Notes: a model not told the origin generated them from the letters alone. A stretch of 64,000 nt of DNA from Cyrtodaria siliqua (GCA_037043455.1 JAWPHD010000283.1:62001-126000); one strand, 5' to 3'. Shown: positions 44,115 through 56,340, counted from the stretch's first letter. Translations and numbers: made by a program.

Positions 44115-44150
44115 GATGATACTTGGCTATTTCGCAGTAGGTTGACATAA
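44115..44150 (+). pseudogene. Decayed copy of the terminal exon (DDTWLFRSRLT)
   Basis: Matches 35330-35364, including the TAA and the following ATAC. The acceptor AG is replaced by TG. Confidence 0.5.
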
Positions 44151-44278
44151 TACAAACGAACTGCATATGTTGTTATAAGAGTCATACTAGTTAGTATACC
44201 CTTTTAATGCACTCCTCTACCTCTTGTTTGAAACGCGTTGCCATTAATAAAATGTTCAGACTGCTAAATAATTGCAAC

Positions 44279-44426
44279 ATTTCGTTTCGTTCGTTTCGTT
44301 GCTTTCGTTTCGTTCGTTCCGTTCGTTTTCAGCGTTTAGCGTTTTAAAAAATGCATTCATCGTTCATCGTTCATTTTTAAAACGCTGAACGCTGAAAACG
44401 AACGAAACGAACGCAACGAACGAAAT
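44279..44426. repeat. Foldback of CGTTCGTTT-type repeats
   Basis: Left arm about 44279-44353, right arm about 44372-44426, loop of 18 bases. The innermost 30 bases of each arm pair almost perfectly (CAGCGTT...GCGTTTTAAAAA against its complement). Further CGTTCAGCGTTCATT units continue to 44520. It lies right at the truncated 5' edge of the next LINE. Confidence 0.8.
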
Positions 44427-44535
44427 GCATTTTTAAAATATAGATCGTGCAACGTTCATTAGGCGTTCGTTCAGCGTTCATTCGGCGTTAATTTTCCGTT
44501 CGTTCAGCGTTCGTTCTGCATTTATTTGGGGTACT

Positions 44536-47500
44536 TGAGCGCAACTGGGTCTGTAGCAATCCTGTTTAACAATAAAATTGATTACAAAGTACATCAATCA
44601 AAGGCGGACCCAAATGGAATGTTTTTGTTGTTAGATATGACAATTGATAATAATTGATTAACTTTAGCTTCAATATATGGTCCAAACACAGATGATCCAT
44701 TGTTTTTTGAAAGTGTAATAAGTGCAGTTGAGGAATTAAATACTGAGCACATTATATGGTGCGGTGATTTTAATCTTGTCATTAATCCTGATCTAGACTA
44801 CAGTAATTGCAAAGCCATAAACAATAAAAAAGCTAGAGACAAACTTGTAGAAATTATACAAAATAAGTGCCTGATAGACCCATTTAGAAAATACCATCCC
44901 ACAATAAAGAGATACTCATGGCGGAGACGCCAGCCATTTCAACAAGCCCGCTTAGATTTATTTTAATATCTGAAAACTTTCAATTTTCTATCAACATGAT
45001 CAAAAGCTGCACTATAGAAAATAGATCTGATCATTCACCTGTTCAATTGATTCCATAATTTAATGAATTTATAAAAGGTAAACCTCTTTGGAAACATAAT
45101 AATTCATTGCTTAAAGATATGCAATATTCAGAAACTATCAAGGACAAAACAACAATACTCTCTTCCTATTTATGATTTAGAAAATTTAGAAAACATACCT
45201 AATAATGAAATTCAATTTACAATCAATGATCAACTGTTTTTGAAAAACACTTATGATGGAACTGAGAGGAAAATATATTTCATACTCCAGTTATATAAAC
45301 AAGCAAAGAGACGAAAAGGAATCAAAAATTGTTCAAAACATATCACAGCTAGAAAAAGATTTAGATGCAGAAAAAGTAGAGGAATTGCATTTACTACAGT
45401 GTGAGCTAAAAGATATCAGGAAAACTAAAATAATGGGTTCTGTCAGTTATAAGATCAAGAGCAACACATATAATCCTGGGGGAAACCAACAATATTTTTT
45501 TGCGCCCTGGAATCGCACAATTACCTTAGCAAAGTCATACGTATTTTAAAAAAGAGGACGGAAAAATAATAACAGACCAGCATGAAATATTAAAAGAAAC
45601 AGAGGATTTTTATAAAACGTTATATAGTAGTAGAGATAAAGCATTGCAATATATAGACCTAAATGAACATTTGAAAAATGTAAATATTCCTAAACTGGAC
45701 CACAAAGAATCAAATAATCTTGAAGGTTCACTAACATATTCAGAATTGTCTTCCTCATTAAACATATGGCTAATAACCGCAGCCCCGGCAGTAGTGGATA
45801 CACATGTGAATTTTACAAGGTTTTTCGGAGACAATTAGGACACTTTGTCCTCAGGGCCCTTAATTCTAGTTATGAAATAGGTGAGTATTTATAACACAAA
45901 GTCAAGGTAATGATACCCTAATACCCAAAGAAAACAAGGATAGATATTTTTTAAAGAACTGTGGACCTATTTCTCTTTTAAATACTGTATATAAAATGGC
46001 GTCTGCCTCTGTAGCTAATAGAATAAAAAGTGTATTATATAAGCTTATTAATAGAGATCAAACAGGATTTTTAGCAGGTCTTTTTTTTTGGCGAAAATAC
46101 AAGACTAACATATGACATAATGCATTATTTAGAAGAAAAACATATACCGGGATTACTTCTACTTGTTGATTTTGAAAAAGCCATTGATTCTTTGTCATGG
46201 TCCTTTATACAAAAAGTATTGACGTTTTTCAATTTTGGTCCATCAATACAAGCATGGATAACTCTCTTTTATAAAAATGCTCAGTTGTCTGTTAATCAAG
46301 GAGGTAATTTGTCATCCTTTTTCCGTATTGCACGCGGCTGTAGGCAAGGCGATGCCCTGTCCCCTTATATATTTATTTTATGTGCAGAAATATTAGCTAT
46401 AAAAATTAGGCATGATAAAAAGATACAAGGGATTAAAATAAACAATAAAGAATACAAGTTAACACAATTTGCCGGTGACACAACTTCATTTTTAGATGGG
46501 TCAGAAAAAAAATATGTAAATATCCTAAAATAATATTTAGATATAAACAAATTATCTTGGTGTGGAGTTATGTATGCACAAGAAATAAGAAAATAATATT
46601 CCAAACCCCTTTTGGAAAGATGTTTTAAAGTCACACATACTAATACTATCCAGGCCCAAGCCAGTGAACACAGATCTATACTTATCAAGCCCACCCTTTT
46701 ATAACGAAAATCTCAGCATAGGGTCAATAAGCTATTTTATAAAAACCTGGTTTGATAAAGGAATGTATACTATAAATGACATTAACCAAATTGATGGGAA
46801 TTTATACACACAAGAACTAAAACATGGATTTGATGTAAACATTAATTTTCTACAGTACCACAGTTTAGTAACTGCTGTCAAAAAAATGAATAAAGATAAC
46901 AACATAGAAGCTACGAGCAAGCTTGAAAACCCCATCATACCAAATCCAATTAAAATATATATAAAAAATGAGAAGGGAATAAAATATATGTATCTTCTAT
47001 TAAACCAAAATCTTGAAATCCCTACTGCAAAACCTTCATGGAATAAACGGTACCACATCAGCAACACAGTTTGGAAACAGATTTTTATTTGGCCTTTTTC
47101 AATAACCAAAGATACTACATTGCAATGGTTCCAGACGCGCATTAACCATCACATCTAAGCAAGAAATAGTTTTCTACATAAGATAAAAATACTTGACAAT
47201 CCAATATGTTCTTTCTGTTCAACGGCCTCCGAAACAATTATACATATTTTATGGGAATGTGAGAAAACAACAAATATACTAAATAAACTTAAAGACTGAC
47301 TGATCACAAAATATATTGAATAACTCTTGAAGAATAATCATTTATCTTTGGAAAATATAACAAAAATGTAAGCAACTTAATCCAGGTCATCCTTTTAAAG
47401 ACAAAATACTACTTATATTACTGCAAATGCTCAAAAAACATACCCACAATTACAACAGTGAAGCACAGAATCCATTTTTTGTATAAAACAAGCAAAGCAA

Positions 47501-47720
47501 TATCCATTGTTGAAAACAACTACAACATATTTTTAAATTCATGGGCAAAGTTTCACGAACTGTTAAATTAGAAAAAATAAGACCCAGATGTGTATTTATT
47601 ATTTTTGAACTATAGAATGCCAGATACTAATGCTAGAGACATATCCTCAACCCCCACTCCCCATATTATTTTATTTAAAAAAAAAGAATTAACCCACCCC
47701 ATCATGCTCCCCAACGAATA
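44536..47720 (+). mobile_element. L1/Tx1-type LINE, decayed plus-strand copy
   Basis: Related to the 27-31 kb LINE. It starts abruptly inside the endonuclease (VAILFNNKIDYKVH) and runs to the ORF2 C-terminus near 47570, then AT-rich 3' sequence with no clear tail. No target duplication was found. Confidence 0.8.
44542..47571 (+). pseudogene. LINE ORF2 pseudogene
   Basis: Endonuclease remnants at 44590-44965 (WCGDFNLVINPDLDYSN, QARLDLF then a stop). A connecting region with several frameshifts at 45250-45840. Reverse transcriptase at 46120-46533 (LLVDFEKAIDSLSW, GCRQGDALSPYIFILCAEIL). The catalytic box reads FAGD instead of YADD, so activity is lost. About 400 codons after the core are deleted near 46535-46660. 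The C-terminal part (46664-47158) contains YFIKTWFDKGMYTINDINQ, then ICSFC, a histidine and WEC near 47210-47265, a zinc-knuckle-like motif that is intact here. Confidence 0.85.
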
Positions 47721-48434
47721 AAGTTAAGTAATGCTATTTTTAGTCATATTATTATTAATATATTCACTTTTTGAATGTAAATTTGTTACCCAAAACCGTA
47801 AAAACTCACTTAGAACCAAATAAAAATACTCAACAGAAATATTCTATTGAAAGATTAATGTTTGACATTAAGTTCTTTAAACTATTGGTAATCTATAGTA
47901 AAATAGTGAGCGAATGATTCAGAGATCTGAATGAGGGGCATATTTTTACGACAACCCTTGATATAAGAGCCATTTAAAGTCGCCATGACCTTAGATGGAA
48001 ATATTCATTCCGCTGAGTACTTTACAACTGATAGGAGTGGGGATATGCCACTTAATATGAAACGTTAACTATGTTTATCATACTTTATACAGCGTTTAAT
48101 TTTCACTTATAATGTATTCAAAATCCAAAATACCTTTAGATCCATGGATGCAAAGATACAGAAATAAACACATATACTTTGCAATAAAAAGCAACATATG
48201 AAGTCAATTTTATCATATATAGTTTTGTTTGCAATGAAATACACTTTTCCATCATTAGAAAGAACAATACTCAAATGTGAATATTTGTATCTACACCACT
48301 AACATAGTGATGCATTGTATTATTATTATTTTATATTTGTTTTAACTGCACTCAACCCCGTCTCATATAGCCACTCATGGGAAGGTTCAAAAGTGACCTC
48401 TTAAAGCATTTGCAACTAAATACGTGATATTTAA
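47721..48434. other. No recognisable feature
   Basis: AT-rich sequence with no supportable gene or repeat. Confidence 0.5.
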
Positions 48435-48565
48435 ATTAAACATACCAACGATGTGAAATGCACCAACACACCAACTTTATAATGTATAACACATCAACAC
48501 ACCAACGGTGTATAATGTACCAACACACCAAACGTGTATAATAAATCAACACACTATACAATATT
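48435..48565. repeat. Minisatellite of about 38-bp units
   Basis: Three to four units with CAACACACCAACGGTGTATA and ATGTACCAACACACCAA variants. Confidence 0.7.
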
Positions 48566-48734
48566 CAACATATTGATTCAACAACAGAACACAATGATAT
48601 ATGGGAACCAAACATAAGGATTCCACAACCAAGTACAATCGGTCAACAACCATGCCTAATGCTGTTCTTATCTATTTAACGGTATTGATTGACAAATGTT
48701 TTGACCCAAAATCATGATATGTAATATCTGCGTT

Positions 48735-50215
48735 TTGTAAATTATGCACAGACGTTGTAAATAGTCGGTTATTTAAAATATCTAGAAACAAATGAATTAG
48801 TAGTGGACGAACAAAAGGGTTTCAGACAGAACAGATCCTACGAATATCATATGTTTTCCTTGACATCCGTAATTAGAAACAGAAAATCTGAAATTTGGCA
48901 TACTTTTACATGTTTTGTAGATATGGTGAAGGCTTTTGATCGGATGAATAGGGATATTTATTTGTATATAAAATTAGCCAATATATACGTTTCCGGTTAC
49001 TTATTAGAAGTCATAAAGAGTCCATATATTGAATGTAAAGCAGTAGTTAATGTTATTGGATTTTTTTTTGAATGATCTTGCGTTGATAAATTAAACATTT
49101 GGGTTTGGTGTTGAAAAAGGAAACGATTTCAAAGTACGAATTTGTTTAATAACTCCGTCTGAACTGAATTAACAGTTAATGATACATTTTCTTAACACTT
49201 GGTACTGTAAATATCAGCTCTTAGTTATTAATAGAAAACGAAAGTAGTACATTTTCGCAAAACAAAGTCAACCACAGACATGTTTTGAATTTCACATACG
49301 AGGTAATACTAAGCTGAAATATGTGTATACTACAAATACCTTGGTATCATATTAAATGAGTTCTTAGATTGTAATGAAACGGTAAATGTTTTGAGCGAAT
49401 CTGCTGATTTAGCATTTTCGACATTAGTCTCAATGTATATGATAAGGTTGATATACAGTATTATTCATACTCCAATATATATGATTGTTAAATTGTTCCA
49501 ATTATGTTTTATGCCTCAAGCCGCGTTTACGGGTATAAAAGTTATTCTAAGCCAGAAACATTACACAAGAGTGGTATCCGATATTTCCTCGGTGTACAAC
49601 AATGTACTTCTAATCCTGCTATTTAAGGTGATATAGGTTGGATACCGCCTTAAATTAGAAGACAATTAAACAGCTTACGTTTATGGAAGCGACTGATATC
49701 TGTAAATAAAAACAGACTGATGAAAACAATTATTCATTGGGATTAAATGTAAAAATGATAGGTCATATGATATTAAAACATTTTTCTAACAAATAAACTG
49801 TGTTTCGGCCATCACAATATTTTAACAATACGTCTTTTATACAAGAAGTTAAATCAGAACTGATGAGCAGACAATGTATAAGGAAAATTCTCAAACCAAA
49901 TTGAGCTATTATAAACTATTGAAAGATACGTATTAATTCGAAACATATGTAATGTAAAATTTAAGAAAAACGTATACTCCGTCATTGCTCAATTTAGAGT
50001 AGAAAATGGAAATTGAATTAGACCGATACTACAGAATTCCAAGACAAGATAGAATATGTAACATGTGTTATGCTCAGGGTGTAGAGCATAACACAGGGTT
50101 TTCTATTATTTTGGAGAGGCACAGTGCCTCTCGAATTGAATTATTGCATATATTAAATGAATTGTGTCCAGATTGTGTTAAACGATATTGACATGTAAAC
50201 ACAGCTTACATGTTA
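48735..50215 (+). pseudogene. Non-L1 LINE reverse transcriptase, heavily decayed
   Basis: Readable pieces: DEQKGFRQNRSYEYHMFSLT and CFVDMVKAFDRM (48803-48960), a palm-type motif. Beyond 49075 many stops and shifts break the frame. An ESADLAFSTLVS piece lies near 49395 and IELDRYYRIPRQDRICNMC near 50010, matching the order of the C-terminal part of such elements. No YADD box remains. Probably related to the element at 39.8-41.4 kb. Confidence 0.75.
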
Positions 50216-51039
50216 AATTTAAAGTGAAGTGGAAGTTTAAGGGTTATCAAATTTCGAGTTCCATGGGAGCCCAGATGGGTATAGCAACTAAAATTACCTA
50301 TGCAGCCCTTAGGATAATACTTTAAGGAAGCGTATTGCCATGTTCGGTTGAACCTGGACAAGAAATGTAAGAGATATATATCTCAAAACAAAGTTTACAC
50401 GCAGAGTTCGGTGTGGACTAAGACGTCGACGCCGGGGTGATTGCATACGCTCTTATTCTTCGAATAGTTGAGTTAAATATCTGAAAAATTAACTCTTTCG
50501 ACGCTTATACATTAGATATAAAGTGTCATGGTAAACATAATTTATGAGTGGCGAAAAGTGTGACTCTGATCAGCCTGAATATTATATGATATTAATCTTC
50601 TCGGCTTAATAATAAATGTTTTGACTGTTGCAGCGAAAGGGTTAATTGACACATAGCTCTATTGCAGATTTACACTATAGTGCATTTATTCTAGATTATT
50701 TGAAGACCGCTACCTTCTTTTTACATGGAATACTTAGAACCGTATTATTCCATGCTCACGGGCAAACGTACGCCCGTAACTTACACTGAATGAATAACCC
50801 TAATGTCTTAAAAGTTCAACGTGGCGGACAATGTGGATGTGTTTCAGACTTGGATCTAATATAAATGCATCGGAAACGGTGCTTCACTTGGCCTACACTC
50901 CTTGAGCATTAGGGTTCGTTCTGGCCTGATTTAACCCCACCCCACGCTTCATTCAACGCTTGAATGTTGTAATTTTCTTTTTCATAGATTAACCATTAGT
51001 ACTGTCTTAGTCGTCTGATATACCTGTCACCATGATCCC
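50216..51039. other. No recognisable feature
   Basis: No domain, RNA gene or repeat could be recognised. Confidence 0.5.
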
Positions 51040-51045
51040 ACTAGA

Positions 51046-51118
51046 GTAGCTTTGTGGTCGAGCGTCCATCTCACACGCGGGAGGTCTTGGTCTCGATCCC
51101 CGACCATGTCACACCAGA
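51046..51118 (+). mobile_element. tRNA-derived SINE head, interrupted by Tc1
   Basis: TAGCTTTGTGGTCGAGCG resembles a pol III A box, and GGTCTCGATCCC (51089-51100) resembles a B box at tRNA-like spacing. The Tc1 element begins right after it. The body of the SINE beyond the insertion is not clearly recognisable. Confidence 0.55.
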
Positions 51119-51120
51119 TA

Positions 51121-52429
51121 CTATACTGGCGAGAAATAAACAGATTGCATAAAATCACAATCTGCATGGAATGTGACCAGTTTTGTAGTGTACGTTCAAC
51201 CGTGAAAAGCAGTAGTCACCAGCCGGTATCATTTCTCGGTGCACCTCGTGCGTAATAACCATGTCGCAATTTTGGTGCAAAATTATACAGTGTACATGTG
51301 TTATCAATATAAATTGGAGAAATCATTTATAAAAGTTGATACGTTGAAAATTAAACATGCAAAGACTTAACTACGAAAATCGTAACAGGATTTTAGGACT
51401 TCTAGAAGGTGGGTTAATACAAATGGAAGTAGCAAGACGCTTTCACGTTGCTTGATGTACAATTAGCCGACTTCTTCAGCGTTATCACGCCACAGAAACA
51501 GTTACCGACCATCCCCGACCCGCAACACCCATGTAATGACGGCACGCCATGACGTTTTTATATGTCAACGTCATCTTTAGATGGTTTTCTAACGGGGCGT
51601 CGACATCAAACATAGTCATAGGCAATAGAGGTCACCCAATACATCGAACAACGGTGAGGAATCGGTTGCGTGCATATGGCATCAAATGTCAGAGACCGTT
51701 AAAGGGAATAGTTTTAACCCAACAACATCGTCGCCCAGGGCTACAATGGGCGCGTAACAATGTTGGCAACAATTGGAGGAATCACGTATTCACGAATGCA
51801 TCGAGATTTAATTTGTACCATTCGGACGGATGGACAAGAGTTTACCGGCGGCGTAATGAACGTTACGCGAGGAATTGCGTTGTTGAGCACAAGCGTCATG
51901 GTGGAGGCGGCGTCATGGTCTTGGGCGCCATTAATCATGCATTAAGTTCTCAATCAGTGATTTGTAATGGAAATCGTAATGCTGACCGATACATCAATCA
52001 AATTCTCACACCTGTAGTGTTACCAATGTTCCGACGACGTAATGGATTAACGTACCAGCATGATAACCCACCCCTCAACGTCCTTATGTCCATAGGAACG
52101 TCCGTGAGTTAACTGTTGCGCTAACACAAGAGTGGCATCTGATTCCAAGACGTACTATTAGGAGGCTTTGCAATTATATGCCTTCCAGATTGTAGGATGT
52201 TATCAACAGAGATGGAGGTCATACCAGGTATTGAACTTTTCCCCGACGTACGTCAGATATACCGGAATTAAATGACGTTAACGAATCAAATGGTCCAGAA
52301 TTTTGTTGCCAATGTTTGTTAAGATTTCGCTGAATAATTTGATACCTCATACATATTGTTACGTGGTTTTGTTTGGAAGGAAATCCCCTCCGAAATTTGA
52401 TTTAGCGTTTTTATTTCTCGCCAGTATAG
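51121..52429 (+). mobile_element. Tc1-type DNA transposon, inactive
   Basis: Perfect 20-bp terminal inverted repeats begin with CTATACTGGCGAG at 51121 and end with its complement at 52429. TA target duplications lie at 51119-51120 and 52430-52431. It is about 1.3 kb, a normal size for the family, and encodes one transposase, now a pseudogene. Confidence 0.95.
51357..52234 (+). pseudogene. Tc1-type transposase pseudogene
   Basis: The start MQRLNYENRNRILGLLEGG leads into a helix-turn-helix (EVARRFHVA). A stop follows at 51453-51455, and two more stops precede the long open part at 51549. The second DNA-binding part (HRTTVRNRLRAYGI) and the catalytic domain follow: HSDGWTRVYRRRNERYARN, GGGGVMVLGAI, YQHDN. 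The first catalytic acidic position reads TNASRF where the family has an aspartate. The segment that should carry the catalytic glutamate is deleted after QHDN, and the end (TQEWHLIPRRTIRRL, GGHTRY, stop) is in another frame. It can no longer cut DNA. Confidence 0.92.
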
Positions 52430-52431
52430 TA

Positions 52432-53010
52432 GCTATATTGCTTTGTGTTTAATATATACAGGGTTATGTTATGATTGGTCGGCCGATATCAGTATAGTGT
52501 GACTGAATGAGTCATGACATGATCCAGTCATATATGTATGCATTGTATATGTAATGAGCGACGAAGAAGCACATATTACATTGGGTGCAGGCTCTCCCTG
52601 AAATAACAAACATGCAACTAACGGGTTTTGACTTTCATTTAAAGATATGTAGAGGCATTTTCAAGAATATTTAGTTTTAAAAACAAAAATATAAAAACAA
52701 TCAAAACGACAATGTCATAAAAGGAAAGATTCCAATTCCACGGCAACACTCTAACCCCACCCGCCCCACCCACCCACAATGAGTACGCATGTGCCTTCAC
52801 GGCCTAAAGACGACAATGCCAGTTTGTGTTAAGGATTACGCATCCGTTAATATCCTGTAGGCATACGTATCGCTTAATATCCGAATGGAGAAGTTTACCT
52901 ATAGATGCTTGCCGAATTTTAGGAGAAGGGTCGCCGAAATTACCGTTGCCCATCATTCAAATTTTTAACGACTAATATATTCTGAAAATGCACCAGATTT
53001 CTCTAAATAC
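52432..53010. other. No recognisable feature
   Basis: Nothing supportable apart from a short CCCACCC-rich stretch near 52755. Confidence 0.5.
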
Positions 53011-53013
53011 CAT

Positions 53014-53726
53014 ATATACTAAACCAAATTGCTAAGTATCATCCCAAGAATATGTCAATAATATTCTCATTGTTTTGTGTATTTTTTGCTTGATTAGAGA
53101 TACGATTAAACTGCAAAATAACGAGTGTAAATCATCTTCTCTGTTTGCATGAACATATTTTAAAACTTTTAAGTCAATGTGTTTTCTTAGATATAAGTTA
53201 TAACACTTATACGACTGGGTTTATAGGATTTTATTAAGTATTTCGAATTAGTGAAGCTTTCGATGTTCCTAATTCTAAAATATGCCAGTTAAAATTATTT
53301 TGACATCATGATTTACTAGCATTACCACTACAAATGCGTTTGCAAAATCAATTTTTGAAATATTTAATGTTAACGCTGAATTTAAGATTATCCATATTTC
53401 GTTTTTTTATAGACGGAAAATCTGCGATAAATGGGTAATTTTTTTATGTTTTTTTCTATTATTTCATACCAATTGCAAGAATTTTATATCTTTAAGCGAT
53501 CTTTGACTCATGTTATGTGTTTTAACAGTACATTTCATATTTTCATATAAAGGGAGGGTAACTCTCAAAAGATGTAACAATTTAAACAAAAAATAAATAC
53601 TTTACAAACTATGGATCAAAACAAAATACTTATCAAATATCTTTTCTAAAATATATTTAAAATAAGACACTTTTAAGTTAGTTAAGATAGCAAAGTTGAT
53701 ACTTAGCAATTTTGTTCAGGGTATAT
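53014..53726. mobile_element. Possible MITE of about 715 bp
   Basis: Inverted ends: AAATTGCTAAGTATCA (about 53026-53041) with an ATATACTAAACC lead, and TGATACTTAGCAATTTTGTT with GGGTATAT (53697-53726). About 24 of 29 positions pair. The interior is AT-rich without coding capacity. No clear target duplication was identified. Confidence 0.5.
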
Positions 53727-55292
53727 GACAATATATCTCGGGAGGCATGATCGCAGTTCAATGGGCATTACAGGCACATACAGGAATATGGAAGACATCG
53801 GATGATAAAGATATAAAACGTCAATTATATCCCATTGCTTGAAGATGTAAAACAATCTCTTTCGACCGAAAACATGTTTATTGTTAGAGATATAAACATG
53901 TAAAATCTTATGACTAGAAAGTATGTGGAGTCCACGAATGGCTGACTGTGTATAAATGTCCTCGCACTACATACACAGATAAACATAAATTGAGCATTTA
54001 ATTTGTCTGCAATACGTTTGTTTCCGTCATATCATTAAACATATTCATGTTAAAGAAAGGTTGCCTTCCATTCATGTTGACATACTGGGATAAAGAAGAT
54101 GCATACCTTTACAAACGATAAGTGGAAATTGGGTTGCATTAAATAAACGTTAATGTAAGATTAGTATGTTTTAGTTATTCCCCTTGAGAGAAAATGTAAG
54201 GTGGATTGTTTAGTTTCTTTCCATCTTTACACATGCAGTTTTAGGGCGTCATATATGTATAGAGGCTGGCCAGTACGGGTTGTCGTCAAATTAGTATTTT
54301 AGAACAGTGAAGAATAAAATACATCCTGCAATACCATTTCTTTAGCACAGGGTTACGAGGTACATCATGTATACTGGGAAGATAGGTATTTTTAAATGTA
54401 CATAATGTAAGTATGAGAATACCAAACAATGCTAAAATAAAACATCTCTAACGAGCGCTTTCGGCTTTAGTCATCTTCATCTTCAGCATATACATTTATT
54501 AATTTAATATTTCATTAAAGTGACACATAACATCGTTACAAAATATTAAATATACAAAACAATACAGTATAATATAGGCAATATTAAGTAAACAAATGAC
54601 TACCCAGCCTAATGAGACTTATTAGTCACTAAACCTAAAACCATTGATAAAAACAAAACAAAGATAACAAAAACATAACTTGCCACTAGTATATGTAAAC
54701 ACAGGAGCGTGTCGTGAAACACACTATATCATGTTGCAACACCTTCATGACTATCAGAAACTTTATTAAGAATGGTTCTTCTTTAAACATGTTACAATGT
54801 GTTTGTTTAGATTCGAAAGTATATAAAGGCAAAATGTTGAGCCCTATTGATTTATAGTCAACTTATTCTCATTATACATTTGACTATATTTATACATAGC
54901 AATGGATTTTAAAAGACGATTAAAGCAAATGTTAAAATATGGAATATAGATCAAATGTCTTTATTTTGGAATAAAAGAGCTATTGCTTTTTTCAGACAAA
55001 AAACATGTTTAAACTTATTTGACTAATTGCAGTCGTACATATATATCAGTCTGCCGGGACAATTTTCAAACACCACTTTACACAAACAATTTTAAGGTTA
55101 TTTTATTGAAATAAAAAAAAACAACGCATCTAATCCGTCATAGTTTTATTGAAACAGGTCAAGTATATAAACACTAACGGTCAGTTCAAAACGGCAATTG
55201 CATCATGTTTAGTCAACTCAGTGGCCGTAATTGGTACCTTTCTGCACTTCGCAATGAAATAAAACATGTCAATTTACTCCAAAACAACACAG

Positions 55293-55298
<6 letters not shown>
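53727..55298. other. Unassigned; one retroelement-tail-like motif
   Basis: AT-rich. The minus strand at 54451-54487 contains CTGAAGATGA, ATGACTAAAGCC and GAAAGCGCTCG, words I associate with Penelope-like element tails. The rest shows nothing supportable. Confidence 0.45.

Positions 55299-55338
<40 letters not shown>
55299..55338. repeat. CT microsatellite
   Basis: About 19 uninterrupted CT units. Confidence 0.95.
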
Positions 55339-55342
<4 letters not shown>

Positions 55343-55774
55343 TTTTAAACTTATTATGCTGAAAACCTTACCGCCTAGCAGACGAACGGAATTGTTTTCA
55401 ACCAGGTCTTTCATAATATCGTGCATTATCTGTGAGTGATTGTAAAACAAGTGCATTATTTCATGTTAATTTATCTAGAGATCTATGACGAATATGTGTC
55501 TCTGATTCATTTCATACTGACAAAACTTGGTGGACAATTAGTCAGTGATAAATGTGTCCAGTAGTATCGAAAACTACTAAACTATCAAGGCGATTTCGCA
55601 GTGTACGTTTCGCTAGAAGCGAGGCCCCGAACATTAAAACAATCACGTAGCACATACTGCTATAAGCTTCAAGAAGCGAAGCCGCAAATCCCTTACAAAT
55701 TCATCCTCCAAAGACGTACGAGATGATTGCGAGCGCAAATCAGCGTCTTGTCTCAATTTCATTAAAGTGTTTGA

Positions 55775-55960
55775 CAGGAATATTGGTCTAGTGGTAGAGC
55801 GTTGGACCCATGATCGAAAAGTCGTGGGTTTGATTCCCGCCATAACCATATATGTTGTGTCCTTGAGAAAGATTCTTTATCTGTGTTTGGGTTCTACCCA
55901 GGAAGACATCGAGAGTGATTCAAATAAGTTCATAGAGCTTTCTTTACAATCGATGTAAAA
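55775..55960 (+). mobile_element. tRNA-derived SINE
   Basis: A-box-like TGGTCTAGTGGTAGAGCG (from 55784) and B-box-like GGGTTTGATTCCC (55826-55838) at tRNA spacing are followed by a non-tRNA body (CTTGAGAAAGATTCTTTATC, CTACCCAGGAAGAC). The tRNA part is too imperfect for a functional tRNA gene. A 63-codon frame across it is a by-product. Confidence 0.8.
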
Positions 55961-56002
55961 TAAATCAGTTTAAACTAAATGCCATCTTCTTACTTTATAA
56001 AT

Positions 56003-56340
56003 GGTCTGACGTGGCCCTGTGGATAACCGCTGGACCTGAAATTCGCTTGAAATCCGGTGAAACAAGGGTCAAGCCTCACCATCATCACATAGTTTGCCTT
56101 TGTGTTCTTCAGCAAGACACTTTTCATTAGCCTCGTCCGTCGGATGGAGACGTAAACTGGTAGTTTCTGTGTATCGAGGTCTGTCCTCCAAGTATCTTAA
56201 AGAACTACGGGAATCTATTCGTTATAGTTATTCGTTATAGTATGCCGGGTTCCAGATTCCTACGTGTGGTCTCCTTTCTCGGTGCGGCTCCAAATAACCT
56301 ATCATGTGTCGCTGAGCCATTAAACAACATTAAATTCACC
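56003..56340 (+). mobile_element. SINE-like element with a conserved core
   Basis: The tRNA-like head GGCCCTGTGGATAACCGC and a degenerate B box (GGGTCAAGCCTCACC) are followed by TTCAGCAAGACACTTTTCAT and CGTCGGATGGAGACGTAAAC. That core resembles the central domain of widespread animal SINEs. It ends with CTGAGCCATTAAACAACATT. It has the same orientation as the preceding SINE. Confidence 0.7.

Noticed and set aside
51741..51945. Minus-strand and alternative frames inside the Tc1 transposase
   Set aside because: Shadows of the transposase reading frame.
55775..55850. Functional tRNA gene
   Set aside because: A- and B-box-like words are present, but stems do not close and a SINE body follows directly; same for 51046-51118.
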